Source: Clostridiales bacterium (GTDB lineage: Bacteria; Bacillota; Clostridia; Peptostreptococcales; Anaerovoracaceae). Taken from it: a stretch of 64,000 nucleotides of DNA. The position numbers and the translations under genes are program-made. The notes beneath the pieces were generated by a model. It did no database searches. It saw nothing but the letters and a program-made list of their open reading frames with translations, and was not told where the DNA came from. Shown here in pieces: positions 30,947 through 39,955 of this stretch. The number at the start of each line of letters is the position of its first letter. The first letter of the stretch is position 1. The DNA is taken from the NCBI GenBank assembly GCA_015058275.1, contig SVCQ01000001.1:109270-173269 (forward strand). Direction: 5' to 3'.

Positions 30947-31678
30947 TTAACCCTCCAAGTCTACGCAAATGACGGAGATATTGTCGTTGCCGCCATTTTC
31001 GTTGGCCATTTTGACAAGGTCCTCGGCGCATCTGGACATGTCCGAAGCCCTGACAACTGTACTCAGGATGGTCTCATCGTCTACCTCGTCATAAAGACCG
31101 TCACTGCAGAGGAGGATGCGGTCGCCGCTCTCGAGCGGTACGCAGAAGCAGTCCGGCTCGTTGTTGGCATTGGCGCCTATGGCTCTTGTGATCACGTTTT
31201 TGCGCGCGTGAACATGAGCCTCCTCTTTGCTGATGGCTCCCATCTTGACCAGGTCGTTGACGTAAGTATGATCATCTGTGATCTGCTGGATGACATCGTC
31301 ATGCATGAGGTAGACTCTGCTGTCTCCTACATTGGCGACGTACATTTCAGTGTCCTTGATATATGCGAATGCAAGTGTCGTAGCCATGCCTGCGTACTGA
31401 GGCTTGGCCTCGGACAGTTTGATGATGAACTGGTTGACGTAATTGACAGCTGCCCTGAAGTATCTGAAAACCTCATCACGCGAACCCAGCCATTCAGGCG
31501 GATTGTGGCGGACGAATTTCTCAAGCGCATCCAGTGCAGACTGGCTTGCGATCTCGCCGGAGCGATTGCCTCCGACACCGTCAGCAAGCATAAAGAAACG
31601 GAGATCCTCGCAGGCTCTTACCGAGTCTTCGTTAGTAGGTCTCCTCCTGCCTCTGTCTGTCATGTAACCTGTCTTCAT
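30947..31678 (-). CDS. prpC: PP2C-family Ser/Thr phosphatase (Stp/PrpC)
   Basis: Dephosphorylates PrkC and its targets; Mn/Mg dependent. 243 aa with the PPM motifs RPTNEDSV, MLADGVGGNRSGEIAS, VANVGDSRVYLM, DHTYVND, ITRAIGAN, LLCSDGLYDEVDD and GGNDNISVI. The metal-binding aspartates are all present. Co-transcribed with prkC. Confidence 0.96.
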   Translation of the reverse strand: MKTGYMTDRGRRRPTNEDSVRACEDLRFFMLADGVGGNRSGEIASQSALDALEKFVRHNPPEWLGSRDEVFRYFRAAVNYVNQFIIKLSEAKPQYAGMATTLAFAYIKDTEMYVANVGDSRVYLMHDDVIQQITDDHTYVNDLVKMGAISKEEAHVHARKNVITRAIGANANNEPDCFCVPLESGDRILLCSDGLYDEVDDETILSTVVRASDMSRCAEDLVKMANENGGNDNISVICVDLEG

Positions 31679-31699
31679 ACTGATACTGTCTCCAAACTG

Positions 31700-32965
31700 T
31701 TAATTCGCATTCTTCTCTATCGTACAATAGAAAAATCCTACTTCGCCATTATATGGCAAAATGGTACGCATTTCAATGATTACAAGGGAACTGCCGTACT
31801 GGCTTAATATTTGTTTAACAACGTTTTCGTTCTCATTTTTGTTGAGTGTGCAGGTCGAATATTCCACCCTACCGCCGGGTCTTACATAGCGTATCGCATT
31901 GCCGAGTATCGCCTTTTGTACAGCGCTCAGCTCATCGTACTTCGAAGGATCAGTCGTGAGCCTTATCTCGGGTTTTGCGGCCATGACGCCGAGTCCCGAG
32001 CACGGCACATCCGCAAGGACCCTGTCATAGCGGCCTTCAAGTTCAGGATCAAACACAGTGCCGTCCATGACCCTGGTCTTGGTGATACTCACGCCGGTTC
32101 TCTTCATCGCAGCTTCTATGAGCTCAAGCCTGTGCGGATATACGTCGCAGGCAGTGATATGCCCCTTATTGTCCATGAGCTCTGCCATGTATCCTGTCTT
32201 GCCTCCCGGAGCTGCACACATGTCCAGGACAGTCTCTCCCGGCTTAGGGTCAAGCGCTCTTACCGCATTCATCGACGAGAGGCTCTGCACCGAATATAGT
32301 CCCTCTCTGTACAGATCTGAAGATACAGCCCCGCTTCCCTTTGCGAGTATGGCATCCTGTGACCCCTCCGCCGGAGAAGCATCTATGCCCTCTGCTGCAA
32401 GCTTTTGTATCAGTTCATCCCTGCCTGTCCTGAGTGTATTTGTGCGAAGATAAAGCCCCGCAGGCTCTCCCAGTGCTTCGGCTATGCTGCTGGCCTCGTC
32501 CCCGTATTGATCTGCAAGCAGGCCGAACACCTCCTTGCTGACAGAAAGTCTTACGTGAGCCGGTAATTTATCGTCGCTGAATTCATCCCTTCGCCTGAGA
32601 TATGACCTTAACATGCCGTTTACGAAGCGGTCGCTTCCCTTTGCGACCGACTTGGCAAGAGCCACCGCTTCGTTGACAGCCGCATGATCAGGCACGCTGT
32701 CAAGGGATCCGATGGCGTAAAGCCCCATGCGTATTACTATGAGAGGCCTGGTTTTGATGCTCTTTATACCCTTGTCCGCGAGGCTGTCTGCTATGTGATC
32801 CAGCCTGATGCTGTCCCTTATCACGCCTTTGGCAAACATACGAACGAAGCTCTCCCTGCAGCCTTTGTGGCGCGAGACAGCTTCGTTGACTGACATATTC
32901 GAAAATGCTCCGTCGGAATATACGCCCCTCAGGGCCTCAAACACCGCGAGCCAGTCTTTGTTCAT
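31700..32965 (-). CDS. rsmB: 16S rRNA (cytosine-967-C5)-methyltransferase RsmB
   Basis: 421 aa. N-terminal NusB-like RNA-binding domain (about 1-150, ending FVNGMLRSYLRR), then a SAM methyltransferase with VLDMCAAPGGKTGYMAEL, DVYPHRL, RVLADVPCSGLGVM (catalytic Cys), and VEYSTCTLNKNENENVV. Sits between yugP and prpC. The rlmN gene often found between rsmB and prpC in Firmicutes is absent here; only 21 nt separate the two genes. Confidence 0.95.
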   Translation of the reverse strand: MNKDWLAVFEALRGVYSDGAFSNMSVNEAVSRHKGCRESFVRMFAKGVIRDSIRLDHIADSLADKGIKSIKTRPLIVIRMGLYAIGSLDSVPDHAAVNEAVALAKSVAKGSDRFVNGMLRSYLRRRDEFSDDKLPAHVRLSVSKEVFGLLADQYGDEASSIAEALGEPAGLYLRTNTLRTGRDELIQKLAAEGIDASPAEGSQDAILAKGSGAVSSDLYREGLYSVQSLSSMNAVRALDPKPGETVLDMCAAPGGKTGYMAELMDNKGHITACDVYPHRLELIEAAMKRTGVSITKTRVMDGTVFDPELEGRYDRVLADVPCSGLGVMAAKPEIRLTTDPSKYDELSAVQKAILGNAIRYVRPGGRVEYSTCTLNKNENENVVKQILSQYGSSLVIIEMRTILPYNGEVGFFYCTIEKNAN

Positions 32966-32974
32966 CCGGACTCC

Positions 32975-33682
32975 TTAATTCCTCCTGCCGCCGGCAAGAA
33001 TAAGCACTCTGAGAAGGCTGGCCACGGCTGTAGCGAGTGCCGCTACATATGTCATGGCTGCAGCTCTGAGGACAGTCCTTGATCCGACGTAATCCTCTTC
33101 GTTGACAAGACCGAGCTCTCTGAGATTCATGAGAGCCCTGTTTGATGCGTTGAATTCAACAGGAAGCGTTACAAGGTGGAAGACTATTACCACCAGGAAG
33201 CAGAGGACTCCGATATCGAACATAAGGCTTCCGTAAGGCGACATCGAAGAAGCGATGAGGCCGAAGAAAATCAGCGGCCAGGATACCATCTGAGTAAGGT
33301 TGACCACAGGCACGATGCCGTTGCGGAATGCGAGCGGCGCGTAGTGCGTGGCATCCTGTATGGCGTGTCCGACCTCGTGGCATGCTATGCATACCGAAGC
33401 TACCGAAGTCGAGCCGTATACTTCCCTTGAGAGATTGAGGCTCTTTGTCCTCGGATCATAGAAATTGGTCAGGGAATTGCCTCCGTTGAGTACATTGATG
33501 GCAACACCGCTGAGTCCGTTGGCGTCCATCATCGCCCTCGCGGCCTGGGCGCCTGTAATGCCGCGGCTGCACGGGACCTGTGAGTAGGTCCTGTAAGCGC
33601 TGTTGATCCTGGACTGGCATATGAATGTGAAGATCATCGCCGGTATCAGGACAAACCAGGAATAATCGTAGTAGTAATACAT
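32975..33682 (-). CDS. Membrane zinc metallopeptidase, YugP family
   Basis: 235 aa. Begins with hydrophobic YYYYDYSWFVLIPAMIFTFI, carries the zinc motif HEVGHAIQ at about residue 102, and has three further membrane segments (about 128-150, 155-175 and 210-230). Family PF04298, function poorly known; membrane protein quality control is a guess. It lies between fmt and rsmB, its common place in clostridia. Confidence 0.9.
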   Translation of the reverse strand: MYYYYDYSWFVLIPAMIFTFICQSRINSAYRTYSQVPCSRGITGAQAARAMMDANGLSGVAINVLNGGNSLTNFYDPRTKSLNLSREVYGSTSVASVCIACHEVGHAIQDATHYAPLAFRNGIVPVVNLTQMVSWPLIFFGLIASSMSPYGSLMFDIGVLCFLVVIVFHLVTLPVEFNASNRALMNLRELGLVNEEDYVGSRTVLRAAAMTYVAALATAVASLLRVLILAGGRRN

Positions 33683-33683
33683 T

Positions 33684-34622
33684 TTATACCTCCTCTGAGC
33701 CGAAGATGTCTCCTGCAGAGAGCTTGTGTCCTCTCATGAAATCTCCGGCGTTCATTCTCTTTTTGCCCTGAAGCTGCTGTTCGAGCACTCTGAGCATGCC
33801 TTCGCTGCAGTTGATCGTGTAGCTGGTCTTGTCAGTGCTGCTGACAGTACCCGGGGCTCCGTCAGGCTCACTGTCTACGACTTCAGCACTGTAGAACTTG
33901 ATCTGCTGTCCGTCTAGATAGCTGTAGCATGCCGGCCATTCGGCAAAGGCTCTTATCTTGCGCTCTATCATACAGGCAGGCTCGTTGAAGTCAGTGAATC
34001 CGTCGGACTTGCTGATCATACCTGCGTAGCTGGCCTTGCTCTCATCCTGGGCTTCGTATATCGCGGTCCCATCGGCTATGGAAGGGATCGTGCGTGCCAG
34101 AAGCTCAGCCCCGGCATCAGCGAGCACCTTTGAGACCTCGATGATATCCATGCCTTTGATATCGCAGCTGACCTTTGAGATCATGTCTCCGGTATCCAGG
34201 CTCTCGGCCATCTTCATGATGGTAACTCCGGACTCGTCCTTGCCCTGAAGTATGGCAGCCTGCATCGGGGATGCTCCCCTGAGCTCCGGAAGAAGCGAGC
34301 CGTGTACGTTGATGCATCCGAGCCTCGGTATATCGAGCACTGACCTTGGCAGTATCTGGCCGAAAGCCGCGACGACTATCATGTCGGGTGCGATCCCGGC
34401 AAGTCTATCTATCAGCTCAGGATCCTTTTTGATCCTGACAGGCTGCGCGGTCTCGATGCCGTGAACAAGAGCGAGCTGTTTGACCTCGGAGAGTATCATC
34501 TTATTGCGGTTGCCTCTCCTGTCCGGCTGTGTCACTACAAGCGGTATCTCATAGCCCTCATCTATTAGCTTTTGAAGTGAGCTCGCCGCGAATGCCGGCG
34601 TGCCCATGAATACTATCTTCAT
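33684..34622 (-). CDS. fmt: Methionyl-tRNA formyltransferase
   Basis: Formylates initiator Met-tRNA. 312 aa. N-terminal MKIVFMGTPAFAASSLQKL, the catalytic region INVHGSLLPELRGASPMQAAILQG (Asn, His, and SLLP loop), TGVTIM-type GVTIMKMAESLDTGDM, and the C-terminal OB domain with IRAFAEWPACYSYLDG. Operon with def 8 nt upstream. Confidence 0.97.
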   Translation of the reverse strand: MKIVFMGTPAFAASSLQKLIDEGYEIPLVVTQPDRRGNRNKMILSEVKQLALVHGIETAQPVRIKKDPELIDRLAGIAPDMIVVAAFGQILPRSVLDIPRLGCINVHGSLLPELRGASPMQAAILQGKDESGVTIMKMAESLDTGDMISKVSCDIKGMDIIEVSKVLADAGAELLARTIPSIADGTAIYEAQDESKASYAGMISKSDGFTDFNEPACMIERKIRAFAEWPACYSYLDGQQIKFYSAEVVDSEPDGAPGTVSSTDKTSYTINCSEGMLRVLEQQLQGKKRMNAGDFMRGHKLSAGDIFGSEEV

Positions 34623-34630
34623 TATGTCTC

Positions 34631-35206
34631 TTATCCGTTCTTCCTGGCTTCCCAGATCTCATTTATATCACCAGGTTCATCATCTGAGTGGAGGTCCTTG
34701 AGCTCCTCGAGTCTCTCAGAATACTCCTCAACAGTCATCATGTCCTTGGCTATATCAGAGTAAAGCACACCCTCGAGGTGGTCGTACTCATGGCAGAATA
34801 CGGTAGCTTCGAAGCCTTCGAATTCGTATTCGTGCTCCTCGCCGTCGAGATCTGTAGCCTTTATCCTTATCTTTTGAGGCCTGTCCACAAGGCCCATGTA
34901 TCCCGGTACCGAAAGGCATCCCTCGGATGACTCCTGGCTGCCCTCCCTGTATGTGATCTCGGGATTGATCATGTAGTAGATCTTGTCCCTTGTCTCCTCA
35001 TCCTCGGCATCCACATGAGGCATGGCTATGAAGAATCTCTTCATGATGCCTATCTGAGGTGCGGCTATGCCGACTCCGTCGGCTTCCTTCATGGTGTCCA
35101 CCATGTCTGCGCACGCCTCTTTGATGCGCGGAGTGATCTCCTTTACCGGTTTGCATTTCCTGGCGAGTATCTCATCGCCCTTTACTGTGATATTCCTTAG
35201 TGCCAT
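34631..35206 (-). CDS. def: Peptide deformylase
   Basis: Removes the formyl group from nascent N-termini. Motif 1 GVGIAAPQIG, motif 2 EGCLSVP (metal Cys) and motif 3 HEYDHLEGVLY (metal histidines and catalytic Glu) are intact. 191 aa with an acidic C-terminal extension (SDDEPGDINEIWEARK). Lies between priA and fmt. Confidence 0.97.
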   Translation of the reverse strand: MALRNITVKGDEILARKCKPVKEITPRIKEACADMVDTMKEADGVGIAAPQIGIMKRFFIAMPHVDAEDEETRDKIYYMINPEITYREGSQESSEGCLSVPGYMGLVDRPQKIRIKATDLDGEEHEYEFEGFEATVFCHEYDHLEGVLYSDIAKDMMTVEEYSERLEELKDLHSDDEPGDINEIWEARKNG

Positions 35207-35225
35207 TACAACTTCCTCAAATTAC

Positions 35226-37211
35226 TTAGTATGGGTTTACGTCGATGTCGATGAATGCCGGAGCCTTCATCTCTATCATGCGGTCCCTGAATCTCATGTA
35301 TTCGCTTATGTATCCTGCACGGCTTCCCTGCGGAGCCTTGATCAGGAATACCGCCCTCGGCCTGCCGTCGGATCTTCGCTCTTCGAGACGCGCTTTGAGT
35401 ATCTCGGCGCCCTCGGGAGCCGATCTCAGCTCGAGCAGTCTCCTGCGGAAGGTCTCGGCATACGCCATTGCATCCTCTTCGCTGTCCGCACTTACCCCGA
35501 CTGAAATTATATCAGAGAAAGGCGGGTAATTCATAATGCTTCTGTGAAGCAGTTCGGATTCGTAGAATCCCTCGTAATCCCCGGACTCAGCCTCTCTGAT
35601 GACATCGCTGTCCGGATCGTATGTCTGTATAAGGACGCGGCTTGCTCCGCCCGTCCTGCCTGCACGGCCCGCCACCTGAGTGATCAGCTGGAAGGTGCGC
35701 TCAGACGACCTGTAGTCCGGTATGTTGAGGCTGATATCTGCATTAATGATACCGACAAGCCCGACATTCCGAAAGTCCAGTCCTTTGGCGAGTATCTGCG
35801 TGCCGACGAGTATGTCTGTCTTACCCTTCTGGAAGCCGGATATGACCCTCGATGCCGCAGATGCTGACGAAGCAGTATCTATATCGAATCTCGCTACTCC
35901 CGCATCCGGCCAGAGGCGTCTGACCTCCTCCTCGACTTTTTCGGTGCCGGCTCCTGCATATTTGATGAAGCGGCTGCCGCAGTCGGGACATGCCCCAGGC
36001 AGAGGGAATTTGCGCCCGCAGTAGTGGCATACGGCTGCGTTTGACGACTTGTGGTATGTAAGCGTTATATTGCAGTCCGGGCATGTCATCCTGAATCCGC
36101 AGTCAGGACATAATATCTGTGTAGAGAACCCCCTCCTGTTGAGGAAGAGTATGACCTGCTCTCCCGAAGCCAGGGTGCGGTCTATGCTGCCTGCAAGCTC
36201 TCTTGAGAGCACGCTCGTATTGCCCGATCTGATCTCCCGTCTCATGTCGACCGTCTCAAGGCGCGGCATCTCGCTGCCTCCTATGCGGTCCTTCATCTCT
36301 ATGAGCTCGTACAATCCGGTTTTGGCTCTGTAGTACGATACTACGCCCGGAGTAGCACTGCCGAGCACAAGAGCAGCTCCTGAATTCCTCGCCCTTTTGA
36401 ATGCAACGTCCACAGTCTCGTATTTGGGATTGTGATCGGACTTGTAAGTGCCCTCGTGCTCTTCGTCAATGATGATGACTCCGATATTATCAAGAGGGGC
36501 AAAGACGGAAGTCCTCGGTCCGACTACTATGCGGGCCTCGCCCCGTCTTATCCTGAGCCACTCGCCGAGGCGTTCCGATGTCCTGAGCCCGCTGTGGAGA
36601 GTAGCTACAGCATCCCTGCCGAACCTCGCAGCGAACCTCTCGGCCACCTGCATTGCAAGAGCGATCTCAGGCAGCAGCACTATGGCAGTCCTGCCTGTAT
36701 CGAGAGCCTTTTGGACAGCTCTCATATAGACTTCGGTCTTGCCGCTGTTGGTCACTCCCTTGATGAGGAATGCCTTGCCGCTCCTTTCCTCTACCGCTCT
36801 GCATATCCGCTCCGCGGCGTTCATCTGAGCGGAAGTGAGCTCATAATCAGGAGCGATGATATCATCACCGCCCCTGCTCCTGCGTTCGGGTTCTTTCTTG
36901 CCGCCTGCCGCAAACATTTTGAGACCGTCGATATACTTGGTCCCGTATCTGCGTCGCATCCACATGGCAGTCTCAACCATCTCAGCGCTGAGCGACCTGG
37001 CCGTGTCTACCGAGCTTATCTCCCTGACCTTTGATACATCGAACGACGGAGTTACGCCGGTGCTTACGCAGTAAGCGTCCACAGCCTTGTGGCGGCCGGC
37101 AAACGGCACCGTCAGCCTGGCTCCCACTTCTACATCGTCGGGAGCGCTGTAGGTGAAGAAAGTATCCGTATATGCGCTTTTATTGTCTATTACTACATCG
37201 ATATACTGCAT
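35226..37211 (-). CDS. priA: Primosomal replication-restart helicase PriA
   Basis: 661 aa, shorter than the usual 730-800; the N-terminal 3'-DNA-binding region looks compact. Walker A is GVTNSGKTEVYM, Walker B is IIIDEEHEGTYKSDH, and the zinc-binding cysteines lie in LCPDCGFRMTCPDCN and CHYCG/CPDCGS. Helicase motifs ILVGTQILAKGLDF and QVAGRAGR are present. The ATG follows the asnA stop with no spacer and no visible Shine-Dalgarno, so translation probably depends on asnA. Confidence 0.94.
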   Translation of the reverse strand: MQYIDVVIDNKSAYTDTFFTYSAPDDVEVGARLTVPFAGRHKAVDAYCVSTGVTPSFDVSKVREISSVDTARSLSAEMVETAMWMRRRYGTKYIDGLKMFAAGGKKEPERRSRGGDDIIAPDYELTSAQMNAAERICRAVEERSGKAFLIKGVTNSGKTEVYMRAVQKALDTGRTAIVLLPEIALAMQVAERFAARFGRDAVATLHSGLRTSERLGEWLRIRRGEARIVVGPRTSVFAPLDNIGVIIIDEEHEGTYKSDHNPKYETVDVAFKRARNSGAALVLGSATPGVVSYYRAKTGLYELIEMKDRIGGSEMPRLETVDMRREIRSGNTSVLSRELAGSIDRTLASGEQVILFLNRRGFSTQILCPDCGFRMTCPDCNITLTYHKSSNAAVCHYCGRKFPLPGACPDCGSRFIKYAGAGTEKVEEEVRRLWPDAGVARFDIDTASSASAASRVISGFQKGKTDILVGTQILAKGLDFRNVGLVGIINADISLNIPDYRSSERTFQLITQVAGRAGRTGGASRVLIQTYDPDSDVIREAESGDYEGFYESELLHRSIMNYPPFSDIISVGVSADSEEDAMAYAETFRRRLLELRSAPEGAEILKARLEERRSDGRPRAVFLIKAPQGSRAGYISEYMRFRDRMIEMKAPAFIDIDVNPY

Positions 37212-38222
37212 CTAGAGTAAGAATATATTGTGCTTTGCGCACTCTTCGTACATATCCTCAGGCCAGACGGATACCTGTACCTCGCCTATGTGGGCTTTTT
37301 TGAGGAAGAACATGCACAGACGGCTCTGTCCGATACCTCCGCCTATAGTGAGCGGCAGTCTGTTGTTGATGATGTCCTGATGGAATTTGAGTTCCTTTCT
37401 GTCGTTCTTGCCGTCGATATCGAGCTGTCTCACCATTGACTCAGCATCCACACGGATGCCCATCGAGGAGATCTCGAATGCGTCCTCAAGGACCGGGTTC
37501 CACAGTATGATATCTCCGTTGAGCTCCCAGTCATCGTAGTCCGGGGCTCTTCCGTCGTGAGGCTTGCCCGACCTGAGGGCTCCGCCTATCCTCTTGATGA
37601 ATATTGCGCCGTATTCCTCAGCAGCATAGCGCTCTCTCTCCTTAGGAGTGCTGTCCGGATACTGATCCTCGAGATCCTGAGAGTCGATGAATTTGATGTT
37701 CTTTGGCATTTCGATCGAAAGATCAGGATAAAGATCCCATACATACTCCTCGAGATCGAGCAGGCATCTGTAAATGATCCTTACAGTGTGAATGAGGAAT
37801 TCTTCGTTCCTCTGCTCGGCTGTGATGACCTTCTCCCAGTCCCACTGGTCCACATATATGGAGTGAAGGTTGTCGAGCTCCTCATCACGCCTGATCGCGT
37901 TCATGTCTGTGTACAGACCTCTGCCCGGCCTTACCATGTATCTGCCGAGAGCCATGCGCTTCCACTTGGCCAGAGACTGTACGACCTCCACCTGTCTCTC
38001 ATCCAGATCCTTGATGGTGAAGTCTACCCGTCTCTCATAACCGTTAAGATTATCGTTGAGTCCCGACTCCGGGAATACGAACAGAGGCGCACTGACTCTG
38101 CCGAGATTGAGATTGTAGGCCAGTTCCTTCTGGAAATGATCCTTGATCCTCTTGATGGCTCTCTGTGTCTCTGTCTGATCGAGAACCGGCTTGTAGTCTT
38201 TTGGGATAATCAACTTACTCAT
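37212..38222 (-). CDS. asnA: Aspartate-ammonia ligase (asparagine synthetase A)
   Basis: Makes asparagine from aspartate, ammonia and ATP. Class II aaRS-like fold of 336 aa: start MSKLIIPKDYKPVLDQTETQRAI, ESGLNDNLNGYERRVDF, SIYVDQWDWEKVI, and the late GGGIGQSRLCMFFL. The frame is open 68 codons further upstream into queH, but AAGGAAGG before ATG 38222 fixes the start. No T-box or other leader is visible in the 37-nt gap to queH. Confidence 0.96.
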   Translation of the reverse strand: MSKLIIPKDYKPVLDQTETQRAIKRIKDHFQKELAYNLNLGRVSAPLFVFPESGLNDNLNGYERRVDFTIKDLDERQVEVVQSLAKWKRMALGRYMVRPGRGLYTDMNAIRRDEELDNLHSIYVDQWDWEKVITAEQRNEEFLIHTVRIIYRCLLDLEEYVWDLYPDLSIEMPKNIKFIDSQDLEDQYPDSTPKERERYAAEEYGAIFIKRIGGALRSGKPHDGRAPDYDDWELNGDIILWNPVLEDAFEISSMGIRVDAESMVRQLDIDGKNDRKELKFHQDIINNRLPLTIGGGIGQSRLCMFFLKKAHIGEVQVSVWPEDMYEECAKHNIFLL

Positions 38223-38259
38223 AACGTTCCTTCCTTTGTCCATCTTACCAATAACCTTT

Positions 38260-38925
38260 TTATTTGAGATCCTGCATGGCTGCTCTTGCGAATTCGCAGC
38301 CGCAGAAATTCTGCCTGTATAATCCGTACTCCTTAGACATCTCGACGCTTCGTCCGAAGCCGTTCTTCTTTTTGAAGTCGATATCAAGGAATCTGACACC
38401 GGCCTCAGCCTCAAGATCCATGCCAAGTGCCCTGATCTTGTCGTAGTTTTTGTGCGGGCTCACAGACATCGTTGTCGTGAAGTAATCAAAGTCCATCTCA
38501 GCCGCCATGCGTGCTGTCTCGGCAAGTCTCATCGCGAAGCATATGTCGCAGCGCCTGCCTCCCTCCGGCTCATCTGCAAGAGGAAGAGCCCTGTCGAGAT
38601 ATACCTCGGGCTCGTAGGCTCCCTCGAGATAGCCCACAGTGTAGAGATCTTTGTGTCTCTCGTTGAAGGCATTGATGAACTGAAGCAGCGTATCGCGCCT
38701 TAAGTAGTACTCTTCTCTGTCTGTAATGTTTGGATTATAATAATAAACGGTCAGAGCATAGTCATCTGCGAGCCTCTCGACACACGAGGTCGAGCAAGGG
38801 CCGCAGCATGCATGCAGGAGGAGACGCGGTCTGGAATTCATCAGTCCGAGCTGAGAAATATCCTCAGCCTCGATCATCATTTCTTCGCCCATCACAAACG
38901 GAGCATAAGCTGACGTCTTGTCCAT
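38260..38925 (-). CDS. queH: Epoxyqueuosine reductase QueH
   Basis: Catalyses the last step of queuosine synthesis, reducing epoxyqueuosine in tRNA. Non-homologous replacement for QueG. Cysteine pairs lie in LLHACCGPCSTSC, CDICFAMRL and FCGCEFA, which bind Fe-S and Fe. ATG 38925 is preceded by AAAGGAGG; the longer frame would overlap the divergent gene. Together with queA and tgt it shows that queuosine modification is complete at its final steps. Confidence 0.92.
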   Translation of the reverse strand: MDKTSAYAPFVMGEEMMIEAEDISQLGLMNSRPRLLLHACCGPCSTSCVERLADDYALTVYYYNPNITDREEYYLRRDTLLQFINAFNERHKDLYTVGYLEGAYEPEVYLDRALPLADEPEGGRRCDICFAMRLAETARMAAEMDFDYFTTTMSVSPHKNYDKIRALGMDLEAEAGVRFLDIDFKKKNGFGRSVEMSKEYGLYRQNFCGCEFARAAMQDLK

Positions 38926-38985
38926 GCGATCCTCCTTTCGAAAAAAATCTTTTTGATTATAACACATACGGAGGGCCTTTGGCAT

Positions 38986-39906
38986 ATGCAGGGCGGCGAA
39001 AGATACAATTCCATAAGCGACCATCTCAAAAAAGAGTTCGGACGCAAGACAGTCAAGCTCAGCATTGACGCCGGCTTCACCTGCCCAAACCGTGACGGAA
39101 CACTATCTTACGGGGGATGCGCATTCTGCTCCGAAGGAGGATCGGGCGAACTGGCCGCACACACCGGAGAGACCGCCGACATGCATGAGTCGATCAGCAT
39201 GCAGATAGACAGGCTTTCCGAAAAGTGGCCTGACGCGGTCTATCTCGCCTACTTCCAGGCGTTCACAAATACTTACGCACCTGTTGAAGTATTGAGATCA
39301 AGATATTATGCGGCTCTTGACGATCCACGTATAAGCGGCATTGTCATAGCCACAAGGCCTGACTGCATTCCGGATGATGTCCTCGATCTGCTGAGCGAGA
39401 TAAATCGCGATCATTATATGTGGGTCGAACTCGGCCTGCAGACCATACACAGGGCCACATCGGAAGCCATGAATATCGGCTATGATGTGAGCGCTTATGA
39501 CCGGGCTTTTGAGAGACTATCATCACGCGGCATACGCGTGGTGACCCATCTTATACTGGGCCTTCCGGGCGAGACAAAGGAGATGATGCTCGGATCCCTG
39601 AGACATGTATGCGCGCATCCTCCCTTTGGGATCAAGCTGCACCTCATGAACATAGTCAGGAATTCCGCTCTGTATAGCATGATGCCGGATTATGTGCCCT
39701 TTGAGACTATGGATGAGTATATAAGTCTTGTAACAGACTGCCTTGAGATCATACCGCCTGAAGTCACCATCCACAGGCTGACAGGAGATGTTCCCCGCAG
39801 ATATCTCGTCTCCCCTGAGTGGAGCTACCAGAAGCGCACGATATTAAACGGCATCAACCGCAGGCTCAAAGATCTGGACATTCGTCAGGGAGACAAATAC
39901 ATGTAA
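38986..39906 (+). CDS. Radical SAM protein, TIGR01212/YhcC family
   Basis: Radical SAM enzyme of 306 aa from ATG 38986 (GGAGG 11 nt upstream; the frame is open 11 codons earlier without a site). The 4Fe-4S cluster motif is CPNRDGTLSYGGCAFC, a CX10CX2C variant typical of this family rather than CX3CX2C. Further motifs: MWVELGLQTIHRATSEAMN, THLILGLPGET, and a C-terminal TGDVPRRYLVSPEW. Substrate unknown. It is the only plus-strand gene between 11 kb and 64 kb and is divergent from queH. Confidence 0.9.
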   Translation: MQGGERYNSISDHLKKEFGRKTVKLSIDAGFTCPNRDGTLSYGGCAFCSEGGSGELAAHTGETADMHESISMQIDRLSEKWPDAVYLAYFQAFTNTYAPVEVLRSRYYAALDDPRISGIVIATRPDCIPDDVLDLLSEINRDHYMWVELGLQTIHRATSEAMNIGYDVSAYDRAFERLSSRGIRVVTHLILGLPGETKEMMLGSLRHVCAHPPFGIKLHLMNIVRNSALYSMMPDYVPFETMDEYISLVTDCLEIIPPEVTIHRLTGDVPRRYLVSPEWSYQKRTILNGINRRLKDLDIRQGDKYM

Positions 39907-39939
39907 AAACCGCTTCCCCTTGACCGGGAAGCGGTTTTT
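39905..39939. terminator. Strong bidirectional intrinsic terminator
   Basis: AAAAACCGCTTCCC, a 7-nt loop, then GGGAAGCGGTTTTT: a 14-bp perfect stem with T-runs on both strands. It overlaps the last nucleotides of the radical SAM gene stop and serves the convergent glucosaminidase gene too. Confidence 0.95.
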
Positions 39940-39955
39940 GCAGATGTCAGTATCT

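Noticed and set aside
29999-31807. Long plus-strand open frame of 602 codons antisense to prkC and prpC
   Set aside because: Both genes beneath it are full-length, conserved enzymes in the other strand. The antisense translation has no domain, no ribosome site and a biased composition expected from codon mirroring.
38223-38259. Possible T-box or amino-acid riboswitch ahead of asnA
   Set aside because: Only 37 nt separate queH from asnA, too short for a T-box, and no conserved box is present.
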